From Pseudomonadota bacterium (GTDB taxonomy: Bacteria; Pseudomonadota; Alphaproteobacteria; Acetobacterales; Acetobacteraceae): a DNA stretch of 9,435 nt. The stretch is taken from NCBI GenBank assembly GCA_021828605.1, contig JAJZEG010000236.1, positions 683 through 10,117 of the forward strand, read 5' to 3'. The notes under the pieces are model-generated. The model was not told the origin of the DNA. It made no database searches and saw only the letters and a program-made list of their open reading frames with translations. Both the position numbers and the translations under genes were made by a program. Positions 7,491-9,435 of this stretch are shown here, piece after piece (within the stretch, counting starts at the first letter, position 1; every line of letters begins with the position of its first letter).

Positions 7491-8153
7491 ATGTCAGAAA
7501 CCTTCTCTCCCACCGAAACCCTGAAAGCGATCATCACCACCCTGAAACGCACCATCTTCGGTGTGGGCAATCAGGCGCGCGTTGAAACAGCTCTCCTCTT
7601 CGCCATCCAAGCCCGCCTTAACCGCCTTTTGCACCGCTTTAATGCGCTCCTGCTCCGCCCGCCCTCCTTGCTTCCCCCTCCCCCTCGTGGGGAGGGCCGG
7701 GGTGGGGTTGGGGTGCAATCCGAGAGTCGTGGGGGACAATCAAAGAGTCTTGAATTACCAACGCCGGAATCCACAAAAATCAAAATCCCCACCAGCAAAA
7801 ACTGGCTGGGCAAACGCATGCCCAGCTATCTGATCAACGGGTTGCGCTATGAGGTCGATCATTTCCTCGCCCAACCCGAAACCATCGCCCTCGTCGCCCA
7901 AACCCCGCAACTCGCCCGTCAAGTTTTTCGTCCCCTCTGCCGCTTCTTCTCACTCCCGATCCCACTCTACCTGCAACTCCCCCCCAGAGTCCGCAAACCG
8001 CGCCCGGCGCGCTTACGCAAACCCAAACCCAAGCCAATCAAACCACCAAAACCCCCCGAACCCACTTTTCTTGAATACCTGCTCGCCAAATACCCACCCA
8101 CCGACAATTTTATTCCCGCCACCAGCCAAATCCGAAAAATTTTCTCCCGGTAA
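7491..8153 (+). CDS. Uncharacterised basic proline-rich protein
   Basis: This 220-residue protein has no function I can assign. It has three parts: an N-terminal helical stretch (about 1-55, with LFAIQARLNRLLHRFNALLLRP); a low-complexity linker (about 56-103) including PPPPRGEGRGGVGV, which is encoded by a repeat-like DNA element; and a C-terminal half with KNWLGKRMPSYLINGLRYEVDHFLAQPETIALVAQTPQLARQVFRPLCRFF, then a basic Pro/Lys/Arg-rich tail. From memory, the 'Q..R.PLCR' pattern after a 'L..PE..AL.A..PQ' helix resembles small hypothetical proteins common in Acetobacteraceae; I cannot verify this. There is no signal peptide or membrane segment. It starts 9 bp after the stop of the Hint protein gene without a visible ribosome site, so translation may depend on coupling. 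The conserved-looking flanks of the linker support a real gene; the linker may be recently expanded. Confidence 0.62.
   Translation: MSETFSPTETLKAIITTLKRTIFGVGNQARVETALLFAIQARLNRLLHRFNALLLRPPSLLPPPPRGEGRGGVGVQSESRGGQSKSLELPTPESTKIKIPTSKNWLGKRMPSYLINGLRYEVDHFLAQPETIALVAQTPQLARQVFRPLCRFFSLPIPLYLQLPPRVRKPRPARLRKPKPKPIKPPKPPEPTFLEYLLAKYPPTDNFIPATSQIRKIFSR
7674..7713. repeat. C-rich/G-rich palindromic element with G-quadruplex potential, inside a CDS
   Basis: CCCTCCCC (7676-7683) and GGGGAGGG (7689-7696) form an 8-bp perfect stem with loop CTCGT. The 3' side continues with three more G-runs (7699-7702, 7704-7707, 7710-7713), so the + strand has five runs of three or four Gs separated by one or two bases. 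This resembles the widespread intergenic 'CCCTCTCCC...GGGAGAGGG' class of proteobacterial palindromic repeats, recalled from experience and not searched. Here it is translated in frame as PPPPRGEGRGGVGV. Confidence 0.7.
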
Positions 8154-8243
8154 GGCGCGCATAAACACGCCTAAATCGTTACGCGTCCGAAATAAAAAAC
8201 CGGCGGCGCTTGACAATTCCAGCCCGAGTGAGAAACCCGCCCG
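8154..8243. other. Short intergenic gap before the TerC-like gene
   Basis: These 90 bp are locally AT-richer and contain a weak inverted pair, AGGCG (8153-8157) and CGCCT (8168-8172), and a perfect -35-like TTGACA at 8210-8215. No acceptable -10 sits 16-18 bases downstream of it, and no T-run follows the inverted pair, so neither a promoter nor a terminator is called. No recognisable yybP-ykoY manganese riboswitch is visible, and the space is short for one. Confidence 0.4.
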
Positions 8244-8855
8244 ATGCATCCTGTCCTCGCCGACCTATTGATCCTTGCCCAGGTGCTGATGATCGATCTG
8301 GTCCTGGCGGGCGATAATGCGGTCGTCATCGGCCTCGCGGTCGCGCGCCTCAACCCCGATCAGCGCAAACGCGCCATTCTGATCGGCATTGCCGCCGCCA
8401 CCATCCTGCGCATCGGCCTGGCTTTGGTCGCCTTGCATCTCATCTCGATCATCGGCCTCACTTTCGCTGGCGGGATTCTGCTCCTCTATGTCGCCTGGAA
8501 ATCCTGGCGCGAATTTTCTCACCCCGTCCTCCAACCACCCGGCGCGGCACCGCCCGGCCTTAGTGCCGCGATCCTGCGCATCCTGATCGCCGATCTCTCG
8601 ATGAGCCTCGATAATGTGCTGGCCGTCGCCGGTGCCGCGCGCAACCATCCCTGGCTGCTCGCGGGCGGGCTGATCGTCTCCATCGGCCTGATGGGCCTCG
8701 CCGCGCAACTGGTCGCCCGCCTGCTCGCCCGCCATCGCTGGCTGGTTTGGGCAGGCCTCGCCATTGTGTTATATGTCGCTCTCACCATGATTTGGGATGG
8801 TTGGGTGCAAATCGCTCCGCGTCTGATGATACTATCGACCGGTCGCGCGCCATGA
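8244..8855 (+). CDS. TerC/YjbE family integral membrane protein (putative metal ion exporter)
   Basis: This 203-residue polytopic inner-membrane protein belongs to the TerC superfamily, probably the YjbE-type branch. Members of this superfamily have been linked to manganese export and metalation of secreted proteins; the exact substrate here is inferred. The two half-repeats carry the family's acidic signatures: LVLAGDNAVVIGLA (about residues 19-32) in the first and LSMSLDNVLAVAGAA (about 117-131) in the second. The paired Asp-Asn motifs are the expected metal-binding sites. About six hydrophobic segments can be read, including ILIGIAAATILRIGLALVAL, LTFAGGILLLYVAW, LAGGLIVSIGLMGLAAQLVA and LVWAGLAIVLYVAL. 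The length is normal. ATG 8244 is the natural start, placing a few residues before the first membrane helix, but its ribosome site is weak. The stop overlaps the next start (ATGA, 8852-8855), implying translational coupling. Confidence 0.93.
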   Translation: MHPVLADLLILAQVLMIDLVLAGDNAVVIGLAVARLNPDQRKRAILIGIAAATILRIGLALVALHLISIIGLTFAGGILLLYVAWKSWREFSHPVLQPPGAAPPGLSAAILRILIADLSMSLDNVLAVAGAARNHPWLLAGGLIVSIGLMGLAAQLVARLLARHRWLVWAGLAIVLYVALTMIWDGWVQIAPRLMILSTGRAP

Positions 8856-9435
8856 GCGACGCCGCGCTCGTGATCGAGGCCAATCCAACCAGCATCGCCG
8901 TGCAGTTTCGCGGCGACCTGACCGTGCAAACCATCGCCCCAATCTGGTCGCGCGCCCTCGCCGCCATCGATCCGAGCCGCGCTTTCACCCTCAATCTCAC
9001 CGATGCCCCGATCATCGATACCTCTGGTGCTGCGTTGCTGCTCACCCTGGAGCGCACCCATGGCGGCCAAGTCACCTGGCTTGGCTTGAACGCCGAGCAA
9101 GCCAAGCTCCTCACCCAACTGCGCGCCGCTCTGCCCGCCGATGATCACGCCCCGCCGAGCCCCGCCACCCGCCTATCGCGCAGCATCGGCCAAACCGCGC
9201 TGATTCGCATCGGATTTTTCGGCGAAACCATTCTCGCCACCATCGGCCTGCCCGCCAAACTCCGCTTTTTGCGCGGTGCCGAGTTTTTCCGCCTGGTTGA
9301 TCGCGCGGGCACCCAGGCTCTGCCCCTGGTCGCGATGATGGGTTTTTTGATCGGCATGATCCTGGCGTTCCAATCCGCGATCCCGATGCGCCAGTTCGGT
9401 GCCGATATCTATGTCGCCGCCTTGGTCTCGATCTC
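8852..9435 (+). CDS. STAS-MlaE fusion, lipid ABC transporter permease (partial, 3' end outside window)
   Basis: The frame opens at ATG 8852 and stays open to the window edge, giving 194 residues; the rest is missing. Residues 1 to about 95 form a STAS domain like MlaB: a short beta start (ALVIEANPTSIAVQFRGDLT), then LTDAPIIDTSGAALLLTLERT, in which D-T-S-G is the conserved STAS turn. From about residue 108 an MlaE-type permease begins (IGQTALIRIGFFGETILATI, GAEFFRLVDRAGTQALPLVAMMGFLIGMILAFQSAIPMRQFGADIYVAALVSI), with the characteristic amphipathic helix and first membrane helix. MlaE permeases, with an MlaF ATPase and MlaD MCE protein, move phospholipids between inner and outer membrane. In many alphaproteobacteria the STAS part is fused as here. 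The downstream genes should be mlaF- and mlaD-like. The ATGA overlap with the TerC-like gene suggests shared translation control. Confidence 0.93.
   Translation, partial: MSDAALVIEANPTSIAVQFRGDLTVQTIAPIWSRALAAIDPSRAFTLNLTDAPIIDTSGAALLLTLERTHGGQVTWLGLNAEQAKLLTQLRAALPADDHAPPSPATRLSRSIGQTALIRIGFFGETILATIGLPAKLRFLRGAEFFRLVDRAGTQALPLVAMMGFLIGMILAFQSAIPMRQFGADIYVAALVSI

Noticed and set aside
8210..8238. Promoter with perfect TTGACA before the TerC-like gene
   Set aside because: At 16-18 bases downstream there is only GAAACCC-type sequence with no -10 match. It would also place transcription start at the ATG.
8154..8243. yybP-ykoY manganese riboswitch before the TerC-like gene
   Set aside because: This leader class is common before TerC/YjbE genes, but the gap is only 90 bp and I do not see the conserved core bases.
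1..9435. CRISPR array, tRNA or rRNA genes, insertion sequences
   Set aside because: No regularly spaced short repeats, no tRNA-like cloverleaf noticed, no rRNA sequence and no transposase-like protein on either strand.

Overview
The window is a GC-rich, strongly C-biased stretch in which every supported gene lies on the + strand. The order purL, bolA-like, monothiol glutaredoxin, the TerC/YjbE-type protein and the STAS-MlaE permease all fit an alphaproteobacterium. The very large surface-type protein with a Hint domain and a C-terminal extension resembles proteins I associate with Acetobacteraceae (Acidiphilium/Acidocella-like). That family-level guess is inference.

Layout. Positions 1-1465 hold a conserved housekeeping cluster: the 3' end of purL, a small BolA/IbaG-family gene, and a CGFS monothiol glutaredoxin. 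BolA and CGFS glutaredoxins are known partners in iron-sulfur handling. A GT4-type glycosyltransferase follows (1410-2717). Its only ordinary start codon lies inside the glutaredoxin gene. Next is an AT-richer intergenic region of about 360 bp (2718-3077) with a palindromic repeat-like element, two operator-like dyads and a tentative promoter.

Positions 3078-7481 encode the centrepiece, a 1467-residue protein. It has two related, roughly 343-residue beta-helix-like modules sharing a near-identical 46-residue block. Three 'G-x-N-D-x-I' modules follow, then a Hint (Hedgehog/intein-type) domain opening at Cys1136, and a C-terminal extension of about 190 residues. Only 9 bp separate it from an uncharacterised basic, proline-rich protein (7491-8153). 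That gene carries an in-frame C-rich/G-rich palindromic repeat with G-quadruplex potential.

The last part holds a TerC/YjbE-like membrane protein (8244-8855) whose stop overlaps the ATG of a STAS-MlaE lipid-transport permease in an ATGA. That permease runs off the window end. The glutaredoxin/BolA pair and the TerC/Mla pair look like two conserved transcription units flanking an accessory surface-protein locus. The best candidate for undescribed biology is the Hint protein, possibly with its short downstream neighbour and upstream glycosyltransferase.
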